Assembly (NCBI RefSeq): GCF_004210375.1
Contig: NC_134837.1
Location: 162,667,310 to 162,731,309 of the forward strand
Length of the DNA stretch: 64,000 nt
Origin: Tachypleus tridentatus
Lineage: Eukaryota; Arthropoda; Merostomata; Xiphosura; Limulidae
Reading direction: 5' to 3'
Positions 24,001-34,112 of the stretch are shown piece by piece; the stretch's first letter is position 1; the number at the start of each line of letters is the position of its first letter. The position numbers and the translations under genes were made by a program. A model generated the notes under the pieces. That model did no database searches. It was given only the letters and a program-made list of their open reading frames with translations, and had not been told where the DNA came from.

Positions 24001-27000
24001 TCAGAACAATACTAAGATTGGGTGGATATCTTGACAGGAATCTAAGTCATCGTTACACTGTTGTAGAACTTCTTGCTCTGAAAAAAGTGGTATCTCATGA
24101 TTTGGGCTTATTAAGTAGAAAATCATCAGGCTTCACACCAATAATTCCACAGTGCTGTCTCATATTTCCCATCAAGGGGGCACTTTGTTTAGGGCTCTTT
24201 ATTTTTGAACCTTACATCTTCTTTCTTGTGACCACTCCTGTCATACCACCCTACTAACTTGGCATGTTCCATGGATGATGACTTCAGTGGCAGATCAGTT
24301 GTTTCAACCCAGACAGAACAGGTACTACATCTCGAGGTTTTTCTGTTGTTGGATTGGCTCTCATTTTGAAACACTAATGATTGGTTGGTTGGCCTCTATT
24401 TGGAAACCCAACTACTGGCAGACCGGTCTCCAATATCTCACCCTCTGGCTTTAGCAGTAGATTTATTCCATCAGTACCAAATGGGATTACAATTTTAAGC
24501 TATTACTTCAATTCATATATTATCCAAATATGATTTCTTCCAACCCATTTTCAGGTCCTGTCACTAACACCAGATTGGAAGCTACACTCTGGTTTCTGTT
24601 TCTGCAGTACCTTCAAGAATGTAAACTTCTTCCACTTTCTCTTTGGCCATCTTTGTAGAGGCAGCCATGATCTGACATGGTACATTTGGCTATCCAGAAG
24701 CTTAATCTCTAGACATGGAGGTTATACAGTTTATCACATGGCATCAGAGTTCTGAGGTTGTCATGTATCTTAATCAGTCTTTACTTATTCCCACAGTGGA
24801 CATTTATCAACAGAAACTGCACCTATTAGCAGTTGTGTCAGTAGAGGAGGTCGAACCTATTTCAATCAGAAGTGCCAACCATAACGCGTTTTTAATTTTG
24901 CTCTTTGGCAAGAGTTTTGCATCTTTCACAATCACCCTGTATAAGTAAGCTTTGCTACCTTTTGATACTTCAGACAATTTCTTGAGTCCCTAGTATTCCT
25001 CCTGTCATTTTGGATTCTTTGTCTGTAATGACTATTTCATTTACTTAAATGGTATATTAAGGTGATATTACATATCCTTTCTCAATACCTATTTGAGATC
25101 TTAACCTCATGTATTACCTTTTCCTGTAGATTTATTATTCATTGCTACAGATATCACCAGTTGTGTAGTAGTTTATGCACAAAATGCTTTATCATTCTTC
25201 CATTCTCCTCAAATTGGTTCTTCTTCCCTGAGACACTGGCATCCAAGGAAGTGGATAACTTTTTTTCACTGATTCATCTCACTTCTATGACCAATCCCCT
25301 CAGTGTGAATACCTGTATGTGGTGAGTGGATTTCCCATGGAAGGTTCTGTTCTTTCAGTTTACTTCCTCTGGTATCTGAACATCCACCCACCAGTTTGCC
25401 ATGCATGGCGACCCGTGAAGGGGAGGAGAGGATACTGGTGGTTGAGGGATCCAACTTCAGGTGACTAATGCTGCTGTTTGAACTACCCATCAGTCATCCT
25501 GGTGAGTTATTACTAACATTTTACTACAAGTCTTTTAAAACATTTATCACTTTTTGAAAATGGCCATAATGTCTAACAATACCAGGACTGGAAAGGCTCA
25601 CTTCAGGTGACTGATGGTGGTTTTTGTATTTACTTGTTAGTCTTCCTGGTGAGTTATGATAATTACAATTATGCTACAGAAAGTCCTTTACAACTTGTAT
25701 TACTGTAGTTTTTCTCTTAATGTTGTAGACTAGATGTAAACATTGGTTTTATGCTATTTATGTTTTTTTAAACTTTGTTTTGTTTTACCTTAATTTCCTT
25801 TTATGAATTTTACTAAATTCACTTTAATTTTAACTTTTTACTGGATGTTTGGTGCAGATAGCCTAGTTGCTTTGTACCATAAAACACCCAACCAACTATG
25901 ATCAATCAGATCTCGATCATTTGTTATATTTAGTGAGAGTCTTAAAGATTTTGTTGCCCACACTAATGCCTCTAGAGATGCTAGACAATGACTTTTTATT
26001 CATTGGGATTATTCAGTTTCACAAGATTTATCCCTGATTATATTGATGAGTTAAGTACAAAATTGACCAATATTGTTTATTCTGGGCTCTTTTTGAAGAT
26101 GGGGAGACTTCTGTAAATTGCATCTAATCAGAGTCATCACATTTCTATGTCCTTAGTAGCCAGGTTGAATTGCCTAGCAACTATAGCTATCTTAACCACT
26201 TCCACAAGATTTTACAGAAGGGTGAATATTTTCATTGCTACATATGTCTCTTCTTTACCTTTCAGTGTCCCTTAACTCATTTTCACTGGATCCAACTCTG
26301 TAGTGGGTGGTTACCCAGGTAGGTGTGCTTTTATCAAACTAATTCCATGCTAGCAACTGCTAATTCAGTATACTTTATCTAGGTTGCAACAGGTTCTGTG
26401 GAAATTTGGTATTCTGTAAGACCACCCTAGAGGCTGGATGGGTAACATTACTGTCATGTACTGGATCACCAGTCATGGACTATAACGAGTAAAATGTAAG
26501 GGGATCTTGCTATCATTGGATTGAGTATATCAGGTTTGGTTTGCTTTTAAAAATTTCAGAATATTGGTTTACCTATTGCACTATTTCTTAAGGCTGCCCT
26601 GCACTTGCTACCCACCAGGTTCTACTAGTTAGTCTACATGATGTCCTGCCTCACTTTTTTTTGAATCACTGGGGTGGTGGACAGAGTCTTTTCCTCCAGA
26701 TTATCAGAGATAAATTCCTCCAGTCTTGGAGAAGAAGGCAAATTTGGTGGCCCTTCTACCCAGGCACCTGGATGATTTTTTTTTTCCCCAGATGTCAGTA
26801 GGAGAGGCACAAGCATATGTGGGAACATACTCATGATACCAGTTCAGATGTGGTGTTCAGCTGTCCAGTTTGGCTGAGTGTGGCCCTTCTTTTGATTACT
26901 TCATTGTTTATAGAAGAGTGTTCATCTTTCTCATGATTCTGAAAGGGAGTGGCTCCCTCCCAGGTTCTTGGTTGAGCACAGTTTGTTCCACATCATGCCC

Positions 27001-30000
27001 ATAATTCAGGAAACAAGGAGAATTTACCTTGCCCATTCAGTTTGGGAGTGAATTTGAGTACACAGGATCCTGTCATCCCAAGCCTTTCAGAATTTTTCAG
27101 GTTGAGGAGAAGGTTTGTCACTCTGGTGTTGCTTACTTTCTTGCTATGATTCTGGTGACTCGGAATGGAGCAATGTATACCTACAGGTTAGAATCCACAC
27201 ACACACACACGAGTTTTGTACAAGAGTAATACAAACAAACAGTATTATTGAGTTCTGTATTTGGTCTGGTACATTCTTGGTATCTTATCAAGAATTCACA
27301 ATGAGCAAAATAATATTGAGCTGATGTACTGTACTTAACAGTTCTTCATTCTTTGTTGAATACACATGTTGAGTTTTCCACCATAGAAATTATATAAGGT
27401 CTTTATAAAAATGCTAGTATCTGATGTGAATTCACTGAAGATAAATGTTGCATAATGCTCAAAATTTATGAACAGTGCTGGTGAAATATTTGAAATTCCC
27501 AATTAATAAGCATTAATCACAGTTATGGCTTCTGAGTTTTATAGTATACCAACTGTGGCAAACCAGTAATATATACTGTTTTTGGTACGACCCATTAGTT
27601 ATACTTATCGGTTTGAAGAAAATTCCTGTATCTGCAGCTTAGGGAACAATATAGATAGTACACTAGTGTTCATGTACACACACATTGTTGATTTTTTGCT
27701 GTCAAGAATCTTCTACAGTTTTCATGAATAGGTAGGAATATTGCAATATAGATTTAGCAGAGTAAGTTATGTACATTTGTAAATATAAATTTAACCTAAA
27801 CAAACATCAGTATTAAATAGATATGTAATAGTAAATCTCTAATATGTGTGAAGAGCATACCTATTCTGGATGTAGTGTGGTTCCTCCACTAGGGTGCCAG
27901 TCTTTTATTGGCATACCCATAATTTATACAGATGCTTTATCACTGGCCCCTACACCATATTAGGGTGGTATTCTATCTGTAGTGTGGGAGGATGTATGGT
28001 TTGGAAATTGATCTTCTGTTAAATGAAAAATGTATTTCCACTAGTACTTACCACCAGTGATACTCTCCCATTTTTCCTTCCTACTAAGAACTGGTGTTAG
28101 AGACTGTATATAAGTCAGTCTTGGAAAAGTGATAGTATTATCTGAATGATATATACAGTACCAAGATTAAAGGCACACTGACATAGATGGAGAGTGTCAT
28201 GAGACAAATATCAAAGACAGTTAAGTAGGATATTAAAGACTGGATCAAGCAAGAAAAAATCAGACCAATGCTTAAATGGACAAAGAAAGAAACTAGCAGT
28301 TGAGTAACAGCTGTAGTGTTTATGTGAGGAGAGGTGAGTATTATTAGAAATACATTTTCTATATAAATAAATGTTAACTTTTGATGACGAGAAACCTACT
28401 TTTATGAACCTGAAGATGATCTAAAAAAGTCGAAACATTGTTCTCTGCTTATCAATAAAAGTGTTAACTTTACTGATTTTCATTGTTGTATGTAATGAAT
28501 AACAAATAACTATAGAATGTTTAATTCAATGCATATTTTAAGCAAATATTTTTTTTTTCTAATTTTTGCATGGTTTTGTCCTATAGTAAATAAAAATGGT
28601 CAAATAAGTTATATTAGTAATAAAGGTGAAACTTAGCTTGAACTTTTTGTGAAATTTAATACTTTTAAAATATGTAAACACAATTCACGTTGTTTGCTAA
28701 GCACATCATATTTATTTCTATCAATATTATGTAATTTGAAACACAGGATCCACTGATGGTAGAATCCATGTATGGAGTGCTAAAACAGGTGTTAAAACAG
28801 CAGTTCTTAACTGTGATCATACAGGCCCTGTTCAGTGTGCTCAGTTTAACCCAAAATATATGATGTTAGCATCTGCCTGTACAAATATGGTAAGCAACAA
28901 ATATCAATCTAGTGTCTTGTTGGTAAATTAATGTTAGTTTCATTGGATAAAAATTTGATATGTCTTCAGTTTTGTTGAAGTAATATTGGTTATAGTTCTT
29001 TCAATTTTTAACAAAAAATAACTAAGATTTTTTAGTTTGAAAACAGGAAATTTGTTGTAATTTGGTTTTATTGAATGAGGTTTACAATGTTTAATACAGA
29101 AGGAATGTTCCTGAAACTGTCGTTTTTTAAATGGAAAGCATTTAATTCCATCAATATTTTCCTCTGGCAAGTGAAGTAAATTCAACTTGTTTCTTATAGT
29201 GTACTAAAGTGATTCATTTTATACAGTAGTAAGAATTTTGTAGGAGAAAGGATTGCTTTTTGCCCCAATGCTCATCATTAGAGAAGGAATCATTAAAAGT
29301 AGAATACAGTAGAATTTTGACATTAAGGGAACCTTTCTGACTGCATCTGAATGCCCTCTATAGCAACATATCCTTAATAACTAAAATAAGCCACTCAAAG
29401 CTAGATTCCATATTGACCAGACTAAATTGCTGAATTTTCAGACCCCCTATTTTATTATGTATATGCAGGATATTGATGTTTTTGAGTTGCACATTGCTGT
29501 GATGTGGAGCATTGTCAACAGGAGGATGATTAACCGTGCCCTTTTTTCTTTATTATTGGTCACAAAGTTTCAAAATACTTCTCCTCAAAGTTTGAACTGC
29601 TAAACATTTCACATTTATTTTCTGTGATTATTTTACTGTCAAAGGCTGAAGTAGAAATTACCTGGAAATACAGCAACAAATCACTAATTTTGTCTTTGAA
29701 CACACAAGCAGAAATAAACTAGCTTGATTCCTTTTCCAAGAACACAGTGTGGAATTTGTCAGTTTGTGTATCTTACAGTGTTAACAACAAGAATTCTCCA
29801 GAGTAATAAGTTTGCACTTTGAATCTGTAAAAACTTTTATTACTATGTATGGTTTGGAGCCAATCCAATAAATATTGCATTTGAATATTGTTTATTCATC
29901 TGGAATATTTGAATTTAGTGATATACTGTACATGCACACTATCAAGTTCCTGGACAGAGGAGGAGACTTGAGACACTGCCCTCAATCTGTAACATTGAGG

Positions 30001-30339
30001 TGCTCATTATTGCAGTAAATATGTTGGTTACAAATATAAGAAAAAAGAAGACTGGAAAGTTTTGCCCTTAATGATGTGGTGCCCATTGTTTTGAGGTGTC
30101 CATTAATCAAGTTTCTACTGTATAATCATTAATTTTTTTTTTCCTATTGTAAAATCTAAACAGTTACATATCTGTTAAATTCATATACATGTAAGCTATA
30201 AATAATTTTTTTATTATTAAACTAATTTTTTATTTCAAGTTGTTTTAAAAACAGATGTTTCACAAGTATTTTTCAATAAAATAGTTCTGTGTAATTTTTT
30301 CAGGCTTTTTGGCTGCCTAATATAGACGAAGAAATGTGA
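8933..30339 (+). CDS. WDR82: WDR82, WD40 subunit of COMPASS/SET1 and PNUTS-PP1 complexes (3' eight coding exons)
   Basis: WDR82 is a nuclear WD40 protein. In known animals it recruits SET1-type H3K4 methyltransferase to RNA polymerase II with Ser5-phosphorylated CTD, and it also works in PNUTS-PP1 phosphatase and in termination complexes. Eight exons are read here: 8933-9030, 13921-13987, 15139-15238, 18446-18562, 20529-20684, 21016-21085, 28747-28889 and 30304-30339 (stop TGA 30337-30339). All introns are GT-AG and the phases join into one frame of about 261 residues. Diagnostic stretches include [63 protein letters not shown] and ASACTNMAFWLP. The first ~54 residues, including the start, are outside the window; the family is about 313 residues. 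No frame damage is seen, so the gene looks functional despite heavy transposon load in its introns. Confidence 0.97.
9225..9905. repeat. Unclassified interspersed repeat, copy 1
   Basis: About 680 bp that align, with divergence and small gaps, to 15815-16500 in a later WDR82 intron. Shared blocks include AAAGGCCAT.TCATC.CATTT near the start, GAATAACCAATAAACAGCTC against ATAACCAAATGAAAGCTCC in the middle, and AGGTAGATTG.GTCTTTAGT with ATACAGCTTAGTT near the end. I see no terminal inverted repeats or coding capacity. Confidence 0.7.
10170..13255 (+). mobile_element. Possible decayed DIRS-like element, T-rich (weakly supported)
   Basis: This intronic block is unusually T- and C-rich on the + strand and lacks any intact reading frame. 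Its end (13190-13245) has GTAAGTAACTATTGGAAATAT followed by an AATTGAAGAAAATGG-like stretch, which resembles the ends of the DIRS-like material at 28040-28100 (inverted), 28330-28385 and 62655-62720. I did not find RNase H or recombinase motifs in it. It may be the gag/non-coding portion of a DIRS-type element or another repeat. Confidence 0.3.
11720..12870. repeat. Degenerate periodic repeat with TGATGTATAATTCC-like units
   Basis: A motif close to GGACTGATGTATAATTCC..TTCTGCCAG recurs at about 11721, 11968, 12299, 12468, 12607 and 12839. It is often followed by TTTGACT and by a TGCTGTTTGCCAG.TGTCAGCTCC block (12385-12415 and 12680-12705). Spacing is irregular, about 135 to 330 bp, so these look like decayed tandem units with internal losses. 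No function is assigned. Confidence 0.45.
13921..13987 (+). CDS. WDR82: WDR82 exon
   Basis: The acceptor TTTCAG ends at 13920 and the donor GTAAGT starts at 13988. The exon encodes [21 protein letters not shown], with split codons at both ends (phase 1 in, phase 2 out). Confidence 0.95.
13988..15138. other. WDR82 intron without recognised element
   Basis: A+T-rich intron. A relatively GC-rich patch near 14590-14660 stands out but has no inverted repeat or tRNA-like box that I can support. A short TA run (15121-15132) lies just before the acceptor. Confidence 0.45.
15139..15238 (+). CDS. WDR82: WDR82 exon
   Basis: The exon follows TATTTCAG and ends before GTAAAA. It reads [20 protein letters not shown] and then [13 protein letters not shown]. 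This is a classic WD40 repeat with its WD dipeptide at the strand end. It ends on a codon boundary. Confidence 0.96.
15815..16500. repeat. Unclassified interspersed repeat, copy 2
   Basis: Diverged partner of the repeat at 9225-9905, in the same orientation, two introns further on. It contains the matching AGGTAGATTGAGTCTTTAGT and AATACAGCTTAGTT blocks. A Tc1-like remnant begins immediately after its end. Confidence 0.7.
16520..17480 (+). mobile_element. Degraded Tc1-like transposon with transposase remnant
   Basis: A TA at 16518-16519 is followed by CAGTACAATGTAAAAGTG and TTAGGACA, a typical Tc1 left end. Between 16879 and 17187 the + strand reads a transposase N-terminal part: [37 protein letters not shown] and [11 protein letters not shown]. 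Further on, out of frame, are [14 protein letters not shown] residues (about 17280-17310) around the first catalytic aspartate and PTMKHE (about 17392-17407). I cannot find a matching right end. The element is broken by stops and frameshifts and is truncated at its 3' side. Confidence 0.75.
17481..18445. other. WDR82 intron without recognised element
   Basis: A+T-rich intron with a short CA run (17938-17952). I see nothing else that I can support. Confidence 0.45.
18446..18562 (+). CDS. WDR82: WDR82 exon
   Basis: Exactly 39 codons between TTTACAG and GTGAGA. It reads [17 protein letters not shown], then [18 protein letters not shown] and SYEK. Both ends fall on codon boundaries. Confidence 0.96.
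18990..20480. other. T/C-rich intronic block of unknown origin
   Basis: Base composition resembles the DIRS-like blocks at 21.7-26.3 kb and 59-62.4 kb, and a CA repeat lies at about 19570-19587. I found no RT, RNase H or recombinase motif. It could be a further decayed piece of the same kind, but this is only a composition argument. Confidence 0.3.
20529..20684 (+). CDS. WDR82: WDR82 exon
   Basis: 52 codons between TTGATTAG and GTATGT. It reads [20 protein letters not shown], then [14 protein letters not shown] and [14 protein letters not shown]. Both ends fall on codon boundaries. Confidence 0.96.
21016..21085 (+). CDS. WDR82: WDR82 exon
   Basis: The exon follows TATTTTTAG and ends before GTGAGT. 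It reads [19 protein letters not shown] and FVFS, with a split Gly codon (phase 1) at the end. Confidence 0.95.
24010..24340 (+). pseudogene. DIRS-type RNase H domain relic
   Basis: One frame from about 24133, broken by a single TGA, reads [19 protein letters not shown] and continues with HLLSCDHS and [23 protein letters not shown] RNase H domains typically have SDNTTVVSYI..QGGT and later PG..N..AD.LSR, so the fit is good along the whole length. The first part ([10 protein letters not shown]) is in another frame, so at least one indel has occurred. Confidence 0.75.
25304..25905 (+). mobile_element. LINE copy with 5' and 3' UTR fused, coding region deleted
   Basis: 25304-25447 matches the 5' region of the longer LINE (46595-46745), including TTTCAGTTTAC.TCCTCTGG and the GGGGAGGAGAGGAT block. 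From about 25449 the sequence is the 3' UTR of the same family, as at 1-963, and it ends near 25900 in AACCAACT. Both ORFs are missing. It lies within the recombinase region of the DIRS-like element, so it inserted later. No target duplication was identified with confidence. Confidence 0.78.
25906..26335 (+). pseudogene. DIRS-type tyrosine recombinase C-terminal relic
   Basis: The + strand reads [18 protein letters not shown] near 25915-25970 and [15 protein letters not shown] near 25995-26040. Later come pieces such as [12 protein letters not shown] and PTLVVGG, all broken by frameshifts. The pattern matches the C-terminal catalytic half of DIRS recombinases. Catalytic residues cannot be assigned reliably in the decayed sequence. 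Confidence 0.6.
27840..28390. repeat. Inverted pair of DIRS-like terminal sequences
   Basis: At 28330-28385 the + strand has GTGAGTATTATTAGAAATAC followed by ATTTTCTATATAAAT. At 28020-28095 a related sequence lies in inverted orientation (reverse complement GTAAGTACTAGTGGAAATAC, then ATTTTTCATTTAACAG). Similar motifs end the DIRS-like blocks at about 13245 and 62720. About 230 bp of unrecognised sequence lies between the two. This may be a reduced DIRS-like derivative. Confidence 0.4.
28381..28480 (+). mobile_element. PLE tail fragment with hammerhead-like motif
   Basis: GATGACGAGAAACCTACTT is followed by GAACCTGAAGATGATCT and GTCGAAACATTGTTCTC. This is the same arrangement as in the PLE tails at 8031 and 36174. 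The core boxes CTGAAGA (28410-28416) and GAAAC (28432-28436) are both intact, but stem II is weak, with about three base pairs. No RT or endonuclease sequence accompanies it. Confidence 0.55.
28747..28889 (+). CDS. WDR82: WDR82 exon
   Basis: The exon follows AACACAG and ends before GTAAGC. It reads [20 protein letters not shown], then [19 protein letters not shown] and LASACTNM. It includes the last WD repeat and starts with two bases completing a Gly codon. Confidence 0.96.
29307..30120. mobile_element. pogo/Tigger-like DNA transposon, non-autonomous
   Basis: The left end is CAGTAGAATTTTGACATTAAG. The right end, read inverted, is CAGTAGAAACTTGATTAATG, and both are bordered by TA (29305-29306 and 30121-30122). 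CAGTAGAA.CT.GATTA ends are typical of pogo/Tigger elements. The 814-bp interior has no intact transposase frame. It lies in the last WDR82 intron. Confidence 0.72.
30304..30339 (+). CDS. WDR82: WDR82 last coding exon
   Basis: The exon follows TTTTTCAG and reads [11 protein letters not shown], then TGA at 30337-30339. The AFWLP block is the conserved WDR82 C-terminus. Confidence 0.95.
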   Translation, partial: AFWLPNIDEEM

Positions 30340-31230
30340 CAAAAGATATAGAACTTTCTTGAACAGTCCCATAGAACATGAGAAACCCACCAGTTTAAAT
30401 AAGAATTTCCTTACCCTGGTGGCAGCAAATAATGTAACTAAAACCTTTACTTGAAGTCTGGCATTGAATAGGAAAATAAAACTGTAATCCATGTTGTGGA
30501 ATCCTTTCAAGGCTTCAATTTAGGCTTATCAGTGATGTTATTTTACTGTCATTAAAAACTGTTAACATTCATATGACCAAACCATTTTTTTATTTCTTGT
30601 GTATTTTCAGCATTTTTGTCACCTCTTCACCATTTTTATAAGTTAGGAATACAATTGATATAAAAGGTTATATTAAACACAAATGTAACATTTTTCTTAA
30701 CTGTGCTTATAATAAATTCAGTGCTATAATTCGAATAGTCATATTTCATAGAAAGTTAAGATTTTCATGTAACTCAATTTTTTTAAAAAACCTAATCAAA
30801 GTAATCTGGGGTGTAAACCATTGAAAGATGAATATCTTTTTTTGTTTTCAGGTGTGTGTGCATCTTATTGTGTGTGTGTGTGCTCTGTTTATTAATAATG
30901 AGGGCCATAATCAAGCCTTGAATATTTCTAACACAATTCTGTATTTTAGCATTCAATTTTTATTTAATGTTTATACTTCGTTGCCTTGATTGTTCCTTGT
31001 GTCCAGTGTCATAAAGGTGTGAAGATTTTATATCGATGACTAGGTATCTCTCTGTCTCACAAGTTAGTCAATGAGACTTTTTTTATCATTGTGAGGAATG
31101 AGGATCAGTAGTTTCTTTAGAGAATGTTGTGTGCTGTCATTTTAACATTTTGTACTATCTAGCAATAATCAATAAAATATAACATTTTACATTGTACTGT
31201 TAAAATTTTAGATAAGAATAGAATAAAATA
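30340..31230 (+). other. WDR82: Probable WDR82 3' UTR with several AATAAA signals
   Basis: Non-coding sequence after the stop. AATAAA hexamers occur at 30711-30716, 31171-31176 and 31222-31227, and another follows at 31363. The sequence alone does not say which is used, so the 3' end is approximate. Confidence 0.4.
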
Positions 31231-34112
31231 TTTGTTGCTACTGTTCATAATATACTTAGATTTCTTTTGACAAAATTTATCCTGATGATGTGATTGTTGT
31301 CTATTGCCATTATTGTACAGCCATGTTTTTGGTAGTTTAAAAGCTAATTTGAGTCTTAAGTGAATAAATACTGGGAATGCTTTACTTGTTCTGATAGAAA
31401 CTGAAGAAATTTGTTGTTGCTCAAATATAACAGCTTGGTGATGTCTTTAAAATATTCTGTATAGGAAAAAAACACCACCAATTTTAATACAAAGATAATC
31501 ATTGGTACATTTTAATTTTGTGTAACTATTACAGTAGAATAGAGAAGTTATAGAGCTGATGGTTTGAACAGTTTGAATATAAATATGAGACTTGATAATT
31601 GGATAAACTAGCTTGTATCTTTTCCACATTTACTGTATTTCTTGTTTAATTTCATTTTTGTTCTAATTGTTAAGTGTGTAGTGTGGCAGTAGGAAATATA
31701 AAGGAATTCAGTATAGTTTGCACTTCATGGTTTAGTCATGAGTGTATGTATGAAAAAAAGTAAGATATCTGACCTATGTAAATATTGTATCAAATTCACA
31801 CATTATTGTTTATAGTAGAAGTTGCATCCTAAGAAGTAAAGATTCATTGATATTTTAAGTTAACCAGTTTTAGGTCAATTTTGTAAGTATTTGATGATAA
31901 ACTTGTAAACATAAAAGTTGCCACTTTTTATTAACTTGTAAGATTTTTTAGATATCATATTTTTCTCCAGTGTTTGTGAAAAAAATAAGACAGCTAGTGG
32001 TACATACCTTGAAAATTGTAATAAAAACTATATCACATTATTTTCGTTCTTTGTAAATATAAAAGAGCTATGGAGTTGACTAAACCAGTCTCTGTGTGAT
32101 GATACGGATGTTTATGGTCCTTATGATTATCTTAGTGTTTGAAGCCACTTCCTATTTTTCGGTAATTTTGTTTTTATTGAATATTTGGTGGTAATGATGA
32201 TAGAAGAGTGGTGAATTAGAATTCTGTCATTTTTGCTATCATAAGAATATTAAAGGATCAGTAGAATTTGTCATCTTACATGTACTTAAGGAAAAGAATT
32301 TTTATCATTGCAAAGTAGTCATTCACATGGAAATGATTCATATAATTAATATAATTAGTTTTTTTGCATTATTTTTATTGAAACAATTACAGTTTATTAC
32401 GTTTTCCTTTTTTAGCTTCGTACCTTACCTATTCATTATACGCCTCTTTTAACATTGAAATTGATACCATCTTCTTTGAAATATTTTTATTCATTTTGTA
32501 TTGTAAATTTGTAGAAATTATAAACATTTTTGTGTAAGATGTTTTTATGTATCACCAGTATTGTGCAAAATGTGATAAAACCTACAAAGAAAAAATACAA
32601 TAACATTAACAGATCAATCTATCTTTAAAAAAAGTGTGGTTTTATTTGGTCGATTGTATATCTCGAACAAATGAACTGATTTGATGTAATTGTCATACTC
32701 AAATGTTTAAGATTTGGTAGTTCTACATGACATATATATATATATATATATATATATGGCAGAAATAAAAGAATTAGCCACATTATTGTTTATGACAGTG
32801 TTGTACAGTCTTCTTTAACTGTGATGAGCATTGTTATTTTGGAAAGATTACTGGTAATGGCACACATGAATCCTAGGCTTCAGAAGTAATTTAAAAAATG
32901 GCATAGAAAGTGATTAAAAAAGTGTAAGCAGCTTTTAGTATTAAATTATACAATACGTAGTGAGTAAAGAGTTAGGCCAATAAATAGTCACATACATTAG
33001 ATTATCAAAGCACCAAGCACAACAAGTTGGACAAAGTGCCCAAAACTAGCCTACAATTTTAACTGTATTTGTTCAAAAAATTCAACAGAACATAAATATA
33101 ATAAAGATGACTGTAATACTACACTTAACTTAACAGAGATGAGACTTTAAAGTTATCAAAGTCAATGGGTCAAGTCATCAATAGTGTTGTCTATAACTTC
33201 TGCTGCATCATGTAAACCTGCAAGAAGAACACTAATCTCTTGAGGTCATTTTTATTCATTGACCAGTATGTCTGAGAGAAATTACATGACAGATACTATT
33301 TCATAAAATAATAAAATTAAAGACTTTGAGTAGTAGGAAACAATTTCAAGAAAACATACATTACTGAAATATGTTTATTGATTCCTGCGTTAAAATAACT
33401 TCATTTTTACAGAAGGACAGTTTTATTGAGGATAATTAGACTACAAGATGTTTCTAAGCCCACAAGATACAAGTAACATTTGTTACTGAAAAGTTCAATA
33501 TTTTCAGTAGTGGGACAAACAGTTCACTCCCCTTTGTACGTGCTGTTTTAAGCTGTGCACTGATAATAGTATCAAAGTAACGTGCATGTATACCTTGACT
33601 AAATATTTCAGAAGGAATATGCTTTATTATTTACCAATAAATAACACCCAACGTGGGGAACAAAGTCCATCTGCAGACAACTTTGGAAAGTATAAAGTTA
33701 CATCATGGTCTTTCAATACATTGATTCTTTACAAGCTAATCCTTGTAACTCCACAATGCTCTACAGTTTCAAGTTTAATCATGTTCTTTGCTGCAGTGAA
33801 GCCATCTGCATTTTACACAATATTAGAACAGGAACAACTGAAAAGGTTACTAAGAATTCCAATGTAACTGCCTATAAAAGTAATCTACTGGCAGTTAGTG
33901 AAAACTGCTTCTGGCAACTTCTGTTATTTTCTCTAGCCACAGACTTTCAACCATCCAGTGAACTTTTGGTAACTGGTCTAGACAGACAGGATTCTTTAGG
34001 TCTGTGTTGTTTGCACCTGTGAGAAAGGAAATATCTGTGATTTAAATCATAGAAAAATGTTTTTTTTAGGTGTCTATGACAACGCCTTTAACAGGAAAAG
34101 TAATATGCTAAT
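31231..34112. other. Intergenic A+T-rich sequence
   Basis: No recognised gene. It includes an AT dinucleotide run at 32732-32757. Open stretches on both strands between 33580 and 34020 are short and have no convincing family match. Confidence 0.45.
32732..32757. repeat. (AT)n microsatellite
   Basis: An uninterrupted AT dinucleotide run of 26 bases. Confidence 0.95.

Larger units (their letters stand above)
22130..26335 (+). mobile_element. Decayed DIRS-type tyrosine-recombinase retroelement with a LINE inserted in it
   Basis: Read on the + strand this intronic block shows the order expected for DIRS elements. A plausible RT region lies at 22150-23900 (for example [10 protein letters not shown] and SAPKV). 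A clear RNase H follows at 24018-24330: [21 protein letters not shown], and TWHVP followed by SVADQL. The N-terminal part of a tyrosine recombinase is at 24750-25000 (TVDIYQQK, then [13 protein letters not shown]) and its C-terminal part at 25910-26330 ([14 protein letters not shown]). Stops and frameshifts are scattered throughout. A deleted LINE (about 25304-25905) lies inside the recombinase part. The true ends were not located; flanking sequence to about 21680 and 27220 may also belong to it. Confidence 0.72.
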
